14,651 nucleotides of DNA from Clostridiales bacterium (GCA_003457065.1 DMJQ01000050.1:2383-17033), one strand, 5' to 3'. Shown: positions 1 to 7,689, counted from the stretch's first letter. Notes: generated from the sequence alone by a model not told the origin. Translations and numbers: made by a program.

Positions 1-1310
1 TTGTCTTCATCCATTACTATCATTCCGCCGGAACCCATCATGGAACCCACTGCCGTTAAATTATCATAATCAATTGGAATGTCCAGGTGTTCTTTTGTGA
101 GACATCCACCTGAAGGTCCTCCGGTTTGCACTGCCTTGAATTCTTTACCTTTCGGACAGCCGCCTCCTATGTCGTAAATAACTTCTCTCAAGGTTGTTCC
201 CATAGGAACTTCCACCAGACCCGTGTTATTTATTTTTCCTCCCAGAGCAAATACTTTTGTTCCCGGTGATTTTTCCGTACCGAAACTCTTGAACCATTCT
301 GGTCCGTTTATAATTATTTGCGGTACATTTGCCAGGGTTTCAACGTTGTTGATTATTGTTGGCTTGCCCCACAGTCCTTTGTTGGCAGGGAAAGGAGGTT
401 TATTTCTCGACATTCCTCTTTTACCTTCTATTGACTGCATCAGCGCCGTCTCTTCACCGCAGACAAATGCTCCGGCTCCCAGCCTTATTTCTATATCAAA
501 ATCAAAATCCGTGCCGAACAAATTTTTGCCCAGAAGTCCCAGTTCTCTCGCCTGAGCAATGGCAATTTCCAATCTGTGAACAGCAATGGGATACTCGGCC
601 CTCACATATATAAATCCTTTTGTCGCCCCAATAGCATAGCCTGCAATAGCCATGGCTTCCAATACTGCATGCGGATCTCCCTCAAGCACGCTTCTGTCCA
701 TAAATGCACCGGGGTCTCCTTCATCAGCATTGCATATAACATATTTCTGATCTGCCTTGTTTGGTGCCGCGAAGCTCCACTTCATTCCCGTAGAAAAACC
801 TGCACCGCCTCTTCCTTTTAAACCCGAGTCCTTAACCAGCTTGATGACTTCATCCGGAGTCATTTCGGTCAGCACCTTGCCCAGTGCCATGTATCCGTCA
901 CGCGCAATATATTCGTTAATATTTTCAGGATTGATTAAACCACAGTTTCTGAGGGCAAGCCTTTTTTGCTTCTTATAAAAATCAACCTCACTCAGCGGTT
1001 TTATCTGTTCATTCTTGGCGCTTTCATCAAACAGATACTTCCTTACTATTCTTCCCTTTAACAAATGTTCTTCTACTATTTCGTCAACTCTGTCAACAGT
1101 CATCCTGGCATAAAAAGTTCCTTCAGGATATATTATAACAACAGGTCCAGCTTCACAAAGCCCAAAACATCCGGTGCCCACAACCTGTACTTCGTTGTCC
1201 AGATTAACTTCCTTTATTTTCTCTTCAAATTTCTGCTTTATCAAAGCAGATTTTGAAGAACTGCATCCGGTTCCTCCGCAAACCAAGACATGAGATCTGA
1301 AAATTTTCAT
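1..1310 (-). CDS. nuoF: NuoF-like NADH-binding flavoprotein subunit (HndC/HydB type), 3' end outside the window
   Basis: Subunit of a cytoplasmic NADH-linked oxidoreductase, most likely the diaphorase part of an [FeFe]-hydrogenase or a related electron-bifurcating complex; it binds NAD(H), FMN and iron-sulfur clusters. About 436 codons are visible. An N-terminal thioredoxin-like [2Fe-2S] domain has Cys11, Cys16, Cys48 and Cys52. The NuoF core follows: GRGGAGF (166-172) for FMN/NADH, CNADEGDPGA (193-202), and GAGAFVCGEETAL near 277-289. The SCGKCxPC [4Fe-4S] motif and any C-terminal ferredoxin domain would lie beyond the edge. The ATG is preceded by GGAGG. It is the third gene after the NuoE-like and small [2Fe-2S] genes, with a 22-nt gap, matching the hndABC order known from Desulfovibrio and clostridia. 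The N-terminal ferredoxin fusion separates it from plain complex I NuoF. The partner (hydrogenase, formate dehydrogenase or other) cannot be seen. Confidence 0.93.
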   Translation of the reverse strand, partial: MKIFRSHVLVCGGTGCSSSKSALIKQKFEEKIKEVNLDNEVQVVGTGCFGLCEAGPVVIIYPEGTFYARMTVDRVDEIVEEHLLKGRIVRKYLFDESAKNEQIKPLSEVDFYKKQKRLALRNCGLINPENINEYIARDGYMALGKVLTEMTPDEVIKLVKDSGLKGRGGAGFSTGMKWSFAAPNKADQKYVICNADEGDPGAFMDRSVLEGDPHAVLEAMAIAGYAIGATKGFIYVRAEYPIAVHRLEIAIAQARELGLLGKNLFGTDFDFDIEIRLGAGAFVCGEETALMQSIEGKRGMSRNKPPFPANKGLWGKPTIINNVETLANVPQIIINGPEWFKSFGTEKSPGTKVFALGGKINNTGLVEVPMGTTLREVIYDIGGGCPKGKEFKAVQTGGPSGGCLTKEHLDIPIDYDNLTAVGSMMGSGGMIVMDED

Positions 1311-1332
1311 AGTTTTTCCTCCATTCATAAGA

Positions 1333-1701
1333 TTACTGTAATTCAGCACCTATTGTATACTCACGTACTACATTATTGTTTGCTAAATGATCCGATACAA
1401 TTCTCTTCGCCTTTTCAGGATTTACATGAATATAGGTAACCTTTTCCTTGCCGTTCTCATAAACCTCCACTATTGGTTCATACGTACACATTCCGATGCA
1501 GCCTGTCTGAACTACCTGTACGTTATTTAAATTTCTTTTGGCCACCTCTTCCACAAGTGTTGTCAAAACCGGTCTTGCTCCTGCAGATATACCGCATGTT
1601 GCCATTCCCACAACGACTCTGATATCCTTTTCCGTGCTTCGCATTTCAACATTTTTAATTGCTTCTTCTCTCAACTTCTTTAACTCTTCCAAAGATTTCA
1701 T
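1333..1701 (-). CDS. Small thioredoxin-like [2Fe-2S] ferredoxin subunit (HndB type)
   Basis: A 122-residue electron-transfer subunit of the same NADH-linked complex. The start is ATG at 1701, preceded by a G-rich Shine-Dalgarno. A longer frame reaches 1782, but its extra residues overlap the end of the nuoE-like gene and have no ribosome binding site. The fold signature is ATCGISAGA (34-42), then TGCIGMC (66-72) and an EPIVEVY strand, as in the C-terminal half of NuoE and in NuoF N-terminal ferredoxin domains. Only three cysteines are present in the whole protein (36, 68, 72). The position of the usual second ligand (C-x4-C) is Gly41. From memory this is common in HndB-like proteins, so it is probably a family trait and not damage, but the cluster ligation would differ from NuoE. 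The gene lies 10 nt after the nuoE-like stop and 22 nt before the nuoF-like gene, so it is cotranscribed. Confidence 0.88.
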   Translation of the reverse strand: MKSLEELKKLREEAIKNVEMRSTEKDIRVVVGMATCGISAGARPVLTTLVEEVAKRNLNNVQVVQTGCIGMCTYEPIVEVYENGKEKVTYIHVNPEKAKRIVSDHLANNNVVREYTIGAELQ

Positions 1702-1711
1702 AACTTGCCCC

Positions 1712-2200
1712 CTATTCCTTATACTTAGATAATATATCAGGTATTTTCTTAGGTTCCAGCTTGCCGTACACATCACCGTCAATCATCATTACAGGAGCCA
1801 GGCCGCAGCATCCTAAACATCTTGTAGCTTCAAGCGTAAACATGTTATCTAAAGTTGTTCCGCCTACCTTGATGTTCAATTCTTTTGATAACTTGTCCAA
1901 AACCTGTTGAGAACCTTTTACATAACATGCCGTTCCGAGACATACGCCTATTTTATGTTTGCCCTTAGGTTCAATGGAAAATTGAGTGTAAAATGTAGTA
2001 ACACCGTAAACTTCAGCCAACGGCTTATCAAGTTCATACGCTATGAACTTCTGAACTTCAATCGGTAAATACCCAAAAATTTCTTGTGCTTTATGGAGTG
2101 TCTGCATTAAAATTCCTTGAGTTCCCCTGATTGAGTCAATATACTCTTTAAGAACAACAAATTGCTTTTCATTAGCTTTTACATCAAGTCCTTTACTCAA
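1712..2200 (-). CDS. nuoE: NuoE-like [2Fe-2S] subunit (HndA type), TTG start
   Basis: A 162-residue subunit carrying a thioredoxin-fold [2Fe-2S] cluster that exchanges electrons with the NuoF flavoprotein. The N-terminal helical part is typical (GYLPIEVQ near 43-50, VYGVTTFYTQF at 64-74). The four ligands are complete: Cys87 and Cys92 (CLGTAC), Cys128 and Cys132 (RCLGCCGLAP). I chose TTG at 2200 because GGGAGG lies 7 nt upstream. The in-frame ATG at 2242 falls at the predicted transcription start of the promoter at 2248-2276 and has no ribosome binding site, so it should not be used. This is the first gene of the operon. The complete C-x4-C / C-x3-C motif contrasts with the three-cysteine small subunit next to it. 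Confidence 0.92.
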   Translation of the reverse strand: MSKGLDVKANEKQFVVLKEYIDSIRGTQGILMQTLHKAQEIFGYLPIEVQKFIAYELDKPLAEVYGVTTFYTQFSIEPKGKHKIGVCLGTACYVKGSQQVLDKLSKELNIKVGGTTLDNMFTLEATRCLGCCGLAPVMMIDGDVYGKLEPKKIPDILSKYKE

Positions 2201-2207
2201 ATTAATA

Positions 2208-2213
2208 CCTCCC
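2208..2213 (-). promoter_or_regulatory. Shine-Dalgarno GGGAGG fixing the TTG start of the nuoE-like gene
   Basis: GGGAGG on the minus strand, 7 nt before TTG at 2200. No comparable site precedes any in-frame ATG, so it decides the start codon. Confidence 0.8.
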
Positions 2214-2247
2214 ACAAATTTGTCATAAATATTTAACCACATTATAT

Positions 2248-2276
2248 ATTATAAATATCTGTTAATATAATGTCAA
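2248..2276 (-). promoter_or_regulatory. Perfect sigma-A promoter of the nuoE-like operon
   Basis: TTGACA (2271-2276), a 17-nt spacer and TATAAT (2248-2253) on the minus strand. This is full consensus at optimal spacing. The predicted start of transcription is near 2241, giving a leader of about 40 nt to the TTG start. No terminator or operator is visible in that leader, so strong constitutive transcription is the simplest reading. Confidence 0.85.
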
Positions 2277-2413
2277 TCGGTTCATTTTTTTTGATATTAA
2301 TGCACGCTATTAGAAGTTTAAGATTACTATTATTAATGATATATCCACGGAATACAAGAGAATACGCATTTTTTGCATAAATTTAATTGTTATAAAATTG
2401 CCAATTATTTTAT

Positions 2414-2529
2414 TATAATGAGAGTTTGCACCGACATTACAAATTATTGCAAAGAAGCGAGGGATACACCCCCGCCTGAATAGTCTGTCCGGTACGCCAC
2501 CCACAAGGAACATCTTCAATATCATTATA
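2414..2529 (-). ncRNA. Candidate structured RNA, four stems (unassigned family)
   Basis: In an otherwise very AT-rich gap, a GC-rich patch (about 2454-2518) can fold on the minus strand into a closed multi-branched shape. The outer stem TATAATG/CATTATA pairs 2523-2529 with 2414-2420. Inside it are a hairpin at 2486-2512 (TGTTCC/GGACA with one bulge, plus an inner GGT/ACC), a strong 7-bp hairpin at 2457-2475 (GCGGGGG, 5-nt loop, CCCTCGC) and a hairpin at 2425-2453 (TTTGCA/TGCAAA). The strong hairpin needs one G-U pair that exists only on the minus strand; on the plus strand it is an A-C mismatch. That points to minus-strand RNA. A candidate promoter lies upstream (2592-2620). It could be a free RNA or a distal leader of the redox operon. 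I could not match it to tRNA, tmRNA, SRP RNA or RNase P RNA. All pairings were found by eye. Confidence 0.45.
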
Positions 2530-2569
2530 TTCAATATTTCCTAAAACAGAATAAGAAGTAAATGTGGTT

Positions 2570-2584
2570 CGATAAATGTTATCG
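2570..2584. repeat. Inverted repeat at the predicted start of the candidate RNA
   Basis: CGATAA, ATG, TTATCG: a perfect 6-bp inverted repeat with a 3-nt centre. It begins one base after the predicted start (about 2585) of the promoter at 2592-2620. It could be a 5' stabilising hairpin in the RNA or an operator straddling the start site. Confidence 0.5.
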
Positions 2585-2591
2585 TTTTCAT

Positions 2592-2620
2592 ATTATATCA
2601 CAAAAAATATCATTGCACAA
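2592..2620 (-). promoter_or_regulatory. Candidate extended -10 promoter upstream of the candidate RNA
   Basis: TATAAT (2592-2597) preceded by TG plus one base (extended -10) on the minus strand. The -35 at 17 nt is weak (TTGTGC, 2615-2620, 3 of 6). The -35 lies inside the parB terminator hairpin, so the site starts a new transcript just after the parB operon ends. Confidence 0.5.
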
Positions 2621-2631
2621 CTGTCAATGAT
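2602..2631 (-). terminator. Rho-independent terminator of the mnmE-parB operon
   Basis: On the minus strand ATCATTG (2625-2631) pairs with CAATGAT (2609-2615), and two more pairs form past a bulged A with a GTTG loop. A run of six T (2602-2607) follows after a 1-nt interruption. The stem starts within the parB stop codon. The stem is AT-rich and therefore moderate in strength. Confidence 0.7.
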
Positions 2632-3476
2632 TATTCTTCCAAATTTAATAAATCCAAAATTCTGTTTAGATCCTCATTATTTATATATTCAATTTCAATT
2701 TTTCCCTTATTCTTATTTTTTTTAATGTTAACTCTTGAAGAAAACCTTTCCGACAGCATTTCTTCCACATGGGCAATATATTTGTCCTTCTCGGGTGCAA
2801 CTCTTCTTCTCGGCTTCTTAGTATCCCTTACCAGCTTTTCGACTTCTCTCACGCTTAAATTTTCTTTTATTATTATGTCAGTCAATGCTATCTGCTTGTC
2901 GGCAGGCAGACTCAGCATGGCTCTTCCGTGGCCGGCTGAAATTTCATTGGTAATTATTTTATTTTTAACATATTCGTCCAAATTGGAAAGCCTCATGATA
3001 TTTGTAACATAAACCCTTGATTTTCCAACAATATTCGAAACTTCTTCCTGAGTTATTCCGTATCGTTCCATTACAAATTCATATGCATTTGCTTCATCTA
3101 TGGGATTCAGATCTTCCCTTTGGATATTTTCAATCAATGCTATTTCAGAAGCATTTTTATTTTCAATATCCCTCACTATGCATGGTATGCTTTTCATATT
3201 TGCGTTCTTGCAGGCTCTCCATCTTCTTTCCCCTGCAATGATCGTATAGAAATCTTCATCTTTTCTGACAATTATAGGCTGGATAACTCCGTACTTTCTG
3301 ATGGATTCTGTCAGTTCATCGAGCTTGTCCTGTTCAAATATCTTACGAGGCTGATTTGGATTAGGACATATTAAATTTGTGTCTATTTCTTCAATACGTC
3401 TGCTGTCTTCTTTCTCCAGATCCTCCGGTATCAATGCTGACAGGCCCTTGCCCAAGGCTTTTCTTTTTACTGCCAT
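2631..3476 (-). CDS. parB: Chromosome partitioning protein ParB (Spo0J)
   Basis: A 281-residue CTP-dependent DNA clamp that loads at parS sites near the origin and is acted on by ParA to segregate origins and recruit SMC. The N-terminal LGKGLSALIPE (8-18) is the typical ParA-stimulating segment. The CTP-binding ParB/Srx domain has the GERRWRA box (82-88) and ENIQRED (116-122). The helix-turn-helix for parS binding is near 141-163, followed by a C-terminal dimerisation domain. ATG follows GGAGG at good spacing, 10 nt after the parA stop. No 16-bp parS site was seen in the window, so it presumably binds elsewhere near the origin. It is a paralogue of the Noc-like gene two positions upstream. 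Confidence 0.97.
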   Translation of the reverse strand: MAVKRKALGKGLSALIPEDLEKEDSRRIEEIDTNLICPNPNQPRKIFEQDKLDELTESIRKYGVIQPIIVRKDEDFYTIIAGERRWRACKNANMKSIPCIVRDIENKNASEIALIENIQREDLNPIDEANAYEFVMERYGITQEEVSNIVGKSRVYVTNIMRLSNLDEYVKNKIITNEISAGHGRAMLSLPADKQIALTDIIIKENLSVREVEKLVRDTKKPRRRVAPEKDKYIAHVEEMLSERFSSRVNIKKNKNKGKIEIEYINNEDLNRILDLLNLEE

Positions 3477-3486
3477 AATATCCTCC

Positions 3487-4248
3487 TTAATTGTTTTTTA
3501 CTATTTCTTCCGATAACTTAGTATATGCGGTGCTTCCTTTTGATTTGTCATCGTACAACATAATTGGCTGCCCGAAACTTGGTGCTTCAGCCAGTCGTAC
3601 GCTTCTCGGAATTACTGTCCTGTATACTTTATCCTTAAAATATTTTTTAACTTCTTCCACTACCTGAACAGATAAATTTGTCCTCCCATCAAACATGTTA
3701 AGAAGAACTCCTTCAATATCAAGCTTAGGATTTAAATTTTTTCTCACCAGCTTGACAGTATCTATAAGCTGCCCTACGCCTTCCAGCGAATAATATTCGC
3801 ACTGAATTGGAATCAGCACCGAGTTTGACGCGGTAAGTGCGTTTAAAGATAATAAGCCCAATGACGGCGGGCAATCTATTATTATAAAATCATAATTTTT
3901 ATCAATCAAATTTATTTTTTCTTTCAGGGTTTTTTCCCTGTACCTTGTATTGGTAAGCTCAATCTCTGCACCTGCAAGCTGTATGTTGGAAGGTATCAGA
4001 TCCAGATTCTTTATCTCTGTCTTCAGTATGGCTTTATTTATGTCAAAATCCTCAATCAATATATTATAGATGGTATTTTCAAGATTATTTTTATCGATTC
4101 CGAACCCGCTTGTAGAATTCCCCTGCGGATCAATATCGACACTCAGAACCTTCTTGCCCCTCAAAGCCAGGGCAGCACACAGGTTTACATTTGTTGTGGT
4201 TTTTCCTACGCCGCCTTTTTGATTGAATATGCTTATTATCTTAACCAC
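3487..4248 (-). CDS. parA: Chromosome partitioning ATPase ParA (Soj), GTG start
   Basis: A 253-residue Walker-type ATPase, the same length as Bacillus subtilis Soj. It forms ATP-dependent dimers on the nucleoid, is stimulated by ParB, and in Bacillus also acts on DnaA, whose gene lies about 7.7 kb away. The deviant Walker A motif KGGVGKTT is at 11-18, the VDIDPQG motif at 37-43, and IDCPPSLG is the Walker B region. The start is GTG at 4248: GGAGG (4255-4259) lies 6 nt upstream and overlaps the noc stop codon. The two ATGs between them are out of frame. It is between noc and parB in the same operon and translationally linked to noc. Confidence 0.97.
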   Translation of the reverse strand: MVKIISIFNQKGGVGKTTTNVNLCAALALRGKKVLSVDIDPQGNSTSGFGIDKNNLENTIYNILIEDFDINKAILKTEIKNLDLIPSNIQLAGAEIELTNTRYREKTLKEKINLIDKNYDFIIIDCPPSLGLLSLNALTASNSVLIPIQCEYYSLEGVGQLIDTVKLVRKNLNPKLDIEGVLLNMFDGRTNLSVQVVEEVKKYFKDKVYRTVIPRSVRLAEAPSFGQPIMLYDDKSKGSTAYTKLSEEIVKNN

Positions 4249-4258
4249 ATCATACCTC

Positions 4259-5047
4259 CTACATGCTTTTCTTCGGAATTTTTACTTTGATTTCTATAAA
4301 TTCATCAGATTCATTCTGCTCAAACTTAGCATTTACTCCGGTCTTAATAATTTCATTGTATGCGTTCTTGATTGTGTTAATATATATCTTATAATTTATA
4401 AAATTTCTTACATAGCGCTTGTCCCGCATTTTCTTTTCATTAATATCTTCAGCTATGGAATTCACAAGCTTTTCAGTCGCGCTGACATTTAAATCCTTGT
4501 TTATAATCTTTTCCACGATATTTAAGAGAAGCTCTTCATCATCTATCTTCAAAAGCGCTCTGGCGTGACGTTCGCTTAAACAGCCTTCCCTCAGCTTTTG
4601 TTTTACCGAATCGGGAAGTTTCAGGATCCTCATTTTGTTTGCTATGGTGGACTGGGATTTGCCCAGTTTCTCCGCAAGCTGTGTCTGATTTAAGTCAAAG
4701 TCTTCAATAAGCCTCTCGTAAGCATAAGCTTCTTCAATGAAATCCAAATCTTCCCTCTGAAGGTTTTCGATTAAAGCCATAGCAGCGGATTCTTCTTCCT
4801 TAACCTCAATGATGACAGCAGGAATTGTTTCCATGTTCAACAGCTTCACTGCTTTGAAGCGTCTTTCACCCGCTACGATTTCATAGATATCATCATAAAT
4901 CTTTCTTACGGTAATAGGCTGTATGATTCCGTAATTCTTTATGGAACGGCTTAATTCCTCCAATGCTTTATCGTCAAAAATTTTCCTTGGCTGATTCTTA
5001 TTAGGAATTATTTTGTTAACGTCTATATTGACTATATTGCTTATCAA
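4259..5047 (-). CDS. noc: Noc-like ParB paralogue (nucleoid occlusion protein), TTG start
   Basis: A 262-residue ParB-family DNA-binding protein. Noc binds its own sites and keeps the division septum off the nucleoid. It has the CTP-binding fold with GERRFKA (60-66), ENLQRED (94-100) and a helix-turn-helix near 121-141 with KSQSTIANKMRILKLP, which resembles Noc more than Spo0J. Its position between rsmG and parA is the usual noc locus. The start is TTG at 5047, with a G-rich Shine-Dalgarno (5054-5060) abutting the rsmG stop; no better in-frame start exists upstream. The protein begins almost directly with the NQPRKIF segment, so the N-terminal amphipathic membrane-binding helix of Bacillus Noc is absent. 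It may instead be a second partition protein. Confidence 0.85.
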   Translation of the reverse strand: MISNIVNIDVNKIIPNKNQPRKIFDDKALEELSRSIKNYGIIQPITVRKIYDDIYEIVAGERRFKAVKLLNMETIPAVIIEVKEEESAAMALIENLQREDLDFIEEAYAYERLIEDFDLNQTQLAEKLGKSQSTIANKMRILKLPDSVKQKLREGCLSERHARALLKIDDEELLLNIVEKIINKDLNVSATEKLVNSIAEDINEKKMRDKRYVRNFINYKIYINTIKNAYNEIIKTGVNAKFEQNESDEFIEIKVKIPKKSM

Positions 5048-5060
5048 GAAATTCTCCCCC

Positions 5061-5774
5061 TTACACCAATGGATCTTTGCTTGGTTTTCCCGCTTTTCTG
5101 GGATATTTTAAATTTGTTGGCTCACACTTCTCAATTATGACTATTTTTCTTACAATATCAGTTCCCGGCAAATTTATTTCTTTTACTTCCCTGATTTTTC
5201 CGCCAAGTTTTTTAACTGCATTTTCGGAGCTTAAAATTTCCTGGGAAATATTTTCGCTCTTATAAGCCGCAAAATATCCGCCTTTCTTGACAAATGGAAG
5301 GCAGTATTCGCTTAGCACATTCAGTGGTGCCACGGCCCTTGATACACAGATATCAAATTTTTCCCTGTAATTTTTATTTTGTCCGAAATCTTCGGCTCTG
5401 CCGTGAATAAGCTCAATATTGTCGAACTCTAACTCCTTCTTTACCTCCGTCAAAAATTCAATTCTTTTTCTTAAACTGTCCAAAAGAGTAACTTCATAAT
5501 TATTATTTACAATTTTTAAAGGATATCCAGGAAAACCTCCGCCGGTGCCCACATCAATTATACTCTTTTTCTCATCTATACTGACACCATCCAGCAGTAA
5601 AATACTGTCCAAAAAATGCTTAACATAAATTTCTTCGTCATCTTCAATGGATGTTATGTTGATTTTTTGATTCCATTCCTTTAAAAGCTTCAGGTACTTA
5701 ATAAACTTACTCTCTATCCGGCTATCATAAGGAATATTAAGTTGTTTAAATCCATTTTCCAATGTTTTTATCAA
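5061..5774 (-). CDS. rsmG: 16S rRNA (guanine527-N7)-methyltransferase RsmG, TTG start
   Basis: A 237-residue SAM-dependent enzyme (formerly GidB) methylating G527 of 16S rRNA; its loss gives low-level streptomycin resistance in other bacteria. KINITSI (38-44) and the HFLDS motif (53-57) are typical of the N-terminus. The SAM-binding glycine-rich loop DVGTGGGFPG is at 74-83, and the SRAVAP segment lies further on. The C-terminus ends in the usual basic PRKAGKPSKDPL. The start is TTG at 5774, with GGAG 6 nt upstream. The gene is 12 nt after mnmG, and its stop abuts the noc Shine-Dalgarno. Confidence 0.96.
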   Translation of the reverse strand: MIKTLENGFKQLNIPYDSRIESKFIKYLKLLKEWNQKINITSIEDDEEIYVKHFLDSILLLDGVSIDEKKSIIDVGTGGGFPGYPLKIVNNNYEVTLLDSLRKRIEFLTEVKKELEFDNIELIHGRAEDFGQNKNYREKFDICVSRAVAPLNVLSEYCLPFVKKGGYFAAYKSENISQEILSSENAVKKLGGKIREVKEINLPGTDIVRKIVIIEKCEPTNLKYPRKAGKPSKDPLV

Positions 5775-5786
5775 GGTATTCTCCTT

Positions 5787-7676
5787 TTAATTGTTATTGT
5801 AAGTCATTAAATAAATCATAAGCACATTTATATCTGAAGGTGAAACTCCGGATATTCGTGAAGCCTGACCTAATGAATCCGGTCTTATTTTGTTGAGTTT
5901 CTGCCTTGCTTCCAGTCTTAAGCTTCCAACCTGATTATAGTCAATATCCCTTGGAATTCTTTTGTTTTCAAGCTTCTTAAACTGCTCAACCTGTTTTATC
6001 TGCTTTGAAATATAGCCTTCATACTTTATGACTGTCTCCACATAATCCTTTATTTCCTTTTTAAGCTGAGGTCTCTCCTCGTCCAAAGAAGCAGTATTGT
6101 CATAATTTAACTCAACCCTCTTTAGCAGTTCATAAAGGCTTGTAGGCATTTTCAACGGTGTGCTGCCTATTTTTTCTAATATTTCATTCACTTCCGCTTT
6201 CGGAGTGATTTTAATGCTTTTTATTCTTTCAATTTCATTTTCGATTTTTTGTTTTTTATTTTCGAATCTCTGATATCTTTCCTCTGTCACAAGACCTGTG
6301 GCATAACCTTTTTCAGTAAGTCTTTCATCAGCATTATCCTGCCTTAACAAAAGCCTGTATTCTGCTCTTGATGTCATCATACGGTATGGCTCGTTGGTGC
6401 CCTTTGTAATCAGATCATCTATCAGCACACCGATGTATGCTTCGGAGCGGTCCAAAACAAGAGGCTCTCTGTTCTTAAGACTCATGGCCGAATTTATTCC
6501 GGCTATCAATCCCTGTGCAGCAGCTTCTTCATATCCTGAGCTTCCATTCACCTGTCCGGCAAAAAATAAATTTTTAATACTTATTAATTCCAGGTTTGAT
6601 TTTAACTGCGTAGGATCTATGCAGTCATATTCAATAGCGTAAGCCGGACGCATTATCTGCGCATTTTCCAGACCTATCATTGATTTGTACATGGGTATCT
6701 GCACTTCGTAAGGAAGTGATGATGACATACCCTGAATGTACATTTCTTTTGTATCCAATCCTTCCGGTTCAACAAAAAGCTGGTGTCTTTCCTTGTCTGA
6801 AAATTTTACCACCTTATCTTCAATCGAAGGGCAGTATCTCGGTCCTACGCTTTTTATAACTCCTTCATACAAAGGTGATCTGTCTAAATTTTTTCTTATT
6901 ATTTCATGTGTATCTTCAGTTGTATATGTTATATAACACGGAACCTGATCAATATTTATCTCGTCCGTCATAAATGAAAACGGGATTATTTCTTTGTCAC
7001 CTGACTGAATTTCCATCTTTTCATAATCAATCGAATCAGAATGTATCCTTGCGGGAGTTCCTGTTTTAAATTTTCTCATGTGAATTCCCAAATCCATCAA
7101 TGATTCGGAAAGTTCATTTGCGGGCGCCAGACCGTCCGGTCCCGATGAATAATTTAATTCCCCTATATACACTCTTCCTTTAAGATATGTTCCGGTAGTT
7201 ACTATTACCGCTTTTGCTTTGTAGTATGCTCCAAGCTTTGTATATATATTAAAACTTCCGTCTTCTTTCAACTCGAGCCTTGTAACCTCAGACTGAATGA
7301 TTTCAAGTCCCTTCTGGTTTTCAAGAACTTTTTTCATCTCTGCATGATATCTTCTCTTGTCAGCCTGCGCTCTTAAAGAATGTACCGCCGGTCCCTTGGA
7401 GCGGTTCAGCATCTTACATTGTATCATAGTCTTATCAATATTTAAGGCCATTTCTCCGCCAAGCGCATCTATTTCTCTCACCAAATGACCTTTTGCCGTG
7501 CCGCCTATGTTGGGGTTGCATGGCATCATAGCTATTGCATCAAGGCTCATGGTAAGCACTATTGTTTTCATCCCAAGACGTGCCGCAGCAAGGGATGCTT
7601 CACATCCCGCATGTCCGGCGCCTATTACCACCACATCTACGCTTTCGGCAAGAAAATCTCTTACTCTGTCTTCCAT
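5787..7676 (-). CDS. mnmG: tRNA U34 carboxymethylaminomethyl-modifying enzyme MnmG (GidA)
   Basis: A 629-residue FAD protein of the usual family length. With MnmE it adds the (carboxymethyl)aminomethyl group at C5 of wobble U34 in certain tRNAs. The N-terminal dinucleotide-binding motif GAGHAGCEA is at 19-27. [13 protein letters not shown], the first family signature [11 protein letters not shown] with Cys282, and the second signature [17 protein letters not shown] (373-389) follow. The C-terminal helical domain that contacts MnmE and tRNA is complete. ATG follows GAGG. It is 13 nt downstream of mnmE, its functional partner, so the two are made together. Confidence 0.98.
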   Translation of the reverse strand: MEDRVRDFLAESVDVVVIGAGHAGCEASLAAARLGMKTIVLTMSLDAIAMMPCNPNIGGTAKGHLVREIDALGGEMALNIDKTMIQCKMLNRSKGPAVHSLRAQADKRRYHAEMKKVLENQKGLEIIQSEVTRLELKEDGSFNIYTKLGAYYKAKAVIVTTGTYLKGRVYIGELNYSSGPDGLAPANELSESLMDLGIHMRKFKTGTPARIHSDSIDYEKMEIQSGDKEIIPFSFMTDEINIDQVPCYITYTTEDTHEIIRKNLDRSPLYEGVIKSVGPRYCPSIEDKVVKFSDKERHQLFVEPEGLDTKEMYIQGMSSSLPYEVQIPMYKSMIGLENAQIMRPAYAIEYDCIDPTQLKSNLELISIKNLFFAGQVNGSSGYEEAAAQGLIAGINSAMSLKNREPLVLDRSEAYIGVLIDDLITKGTNEPYRMMTSRAEYRLLLRQDNADERLTEKGYATGLVTEERYQRFENKKQKIENEIERIKSIKITPKAEVNEILEKIGSTPLKMPTSLYELLKRVELNYDNTASLDEERPQLKKEIKDYVETVIKYEGYISKQIKQVEQFKKLENKRIPRDIDYNQVGSLRLEARQKLNKIRPDSLGQASRISGVSPSDINVLMIYLMTYNNN

Positions 7677-7689
7677 TTCGTTCCTCTTT

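Noticed and set aside
223..1256. Several plus-strand open frames of 63-110 codons
   Set aside because: All are antisense to the nuoF-like gene, which shows complete family motifs on the minus strand.
1702..1782. Longer N-terminus for the small [2Fe-2S] subunit
   Set aside because: The extension overlaps the nuoE-like 3' end and has no ribosome binding site; the ATG at 1701 has one.
2310..2534. 74-codon minus-strand frame in the parB-nuoE gap
   Set aside because: It begins at TTG without a good Shine-Dalgarno, has an atypical composition, and overlaps the GC-rich multi-stem segment better explained as RNA.
2622..2627. TTGACA after parB as a -35 box for the TATAAT at 2592-2597
   Set aside because: The spacing would be 24 nt, too long. 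It lies inside the terminator stem and loop.
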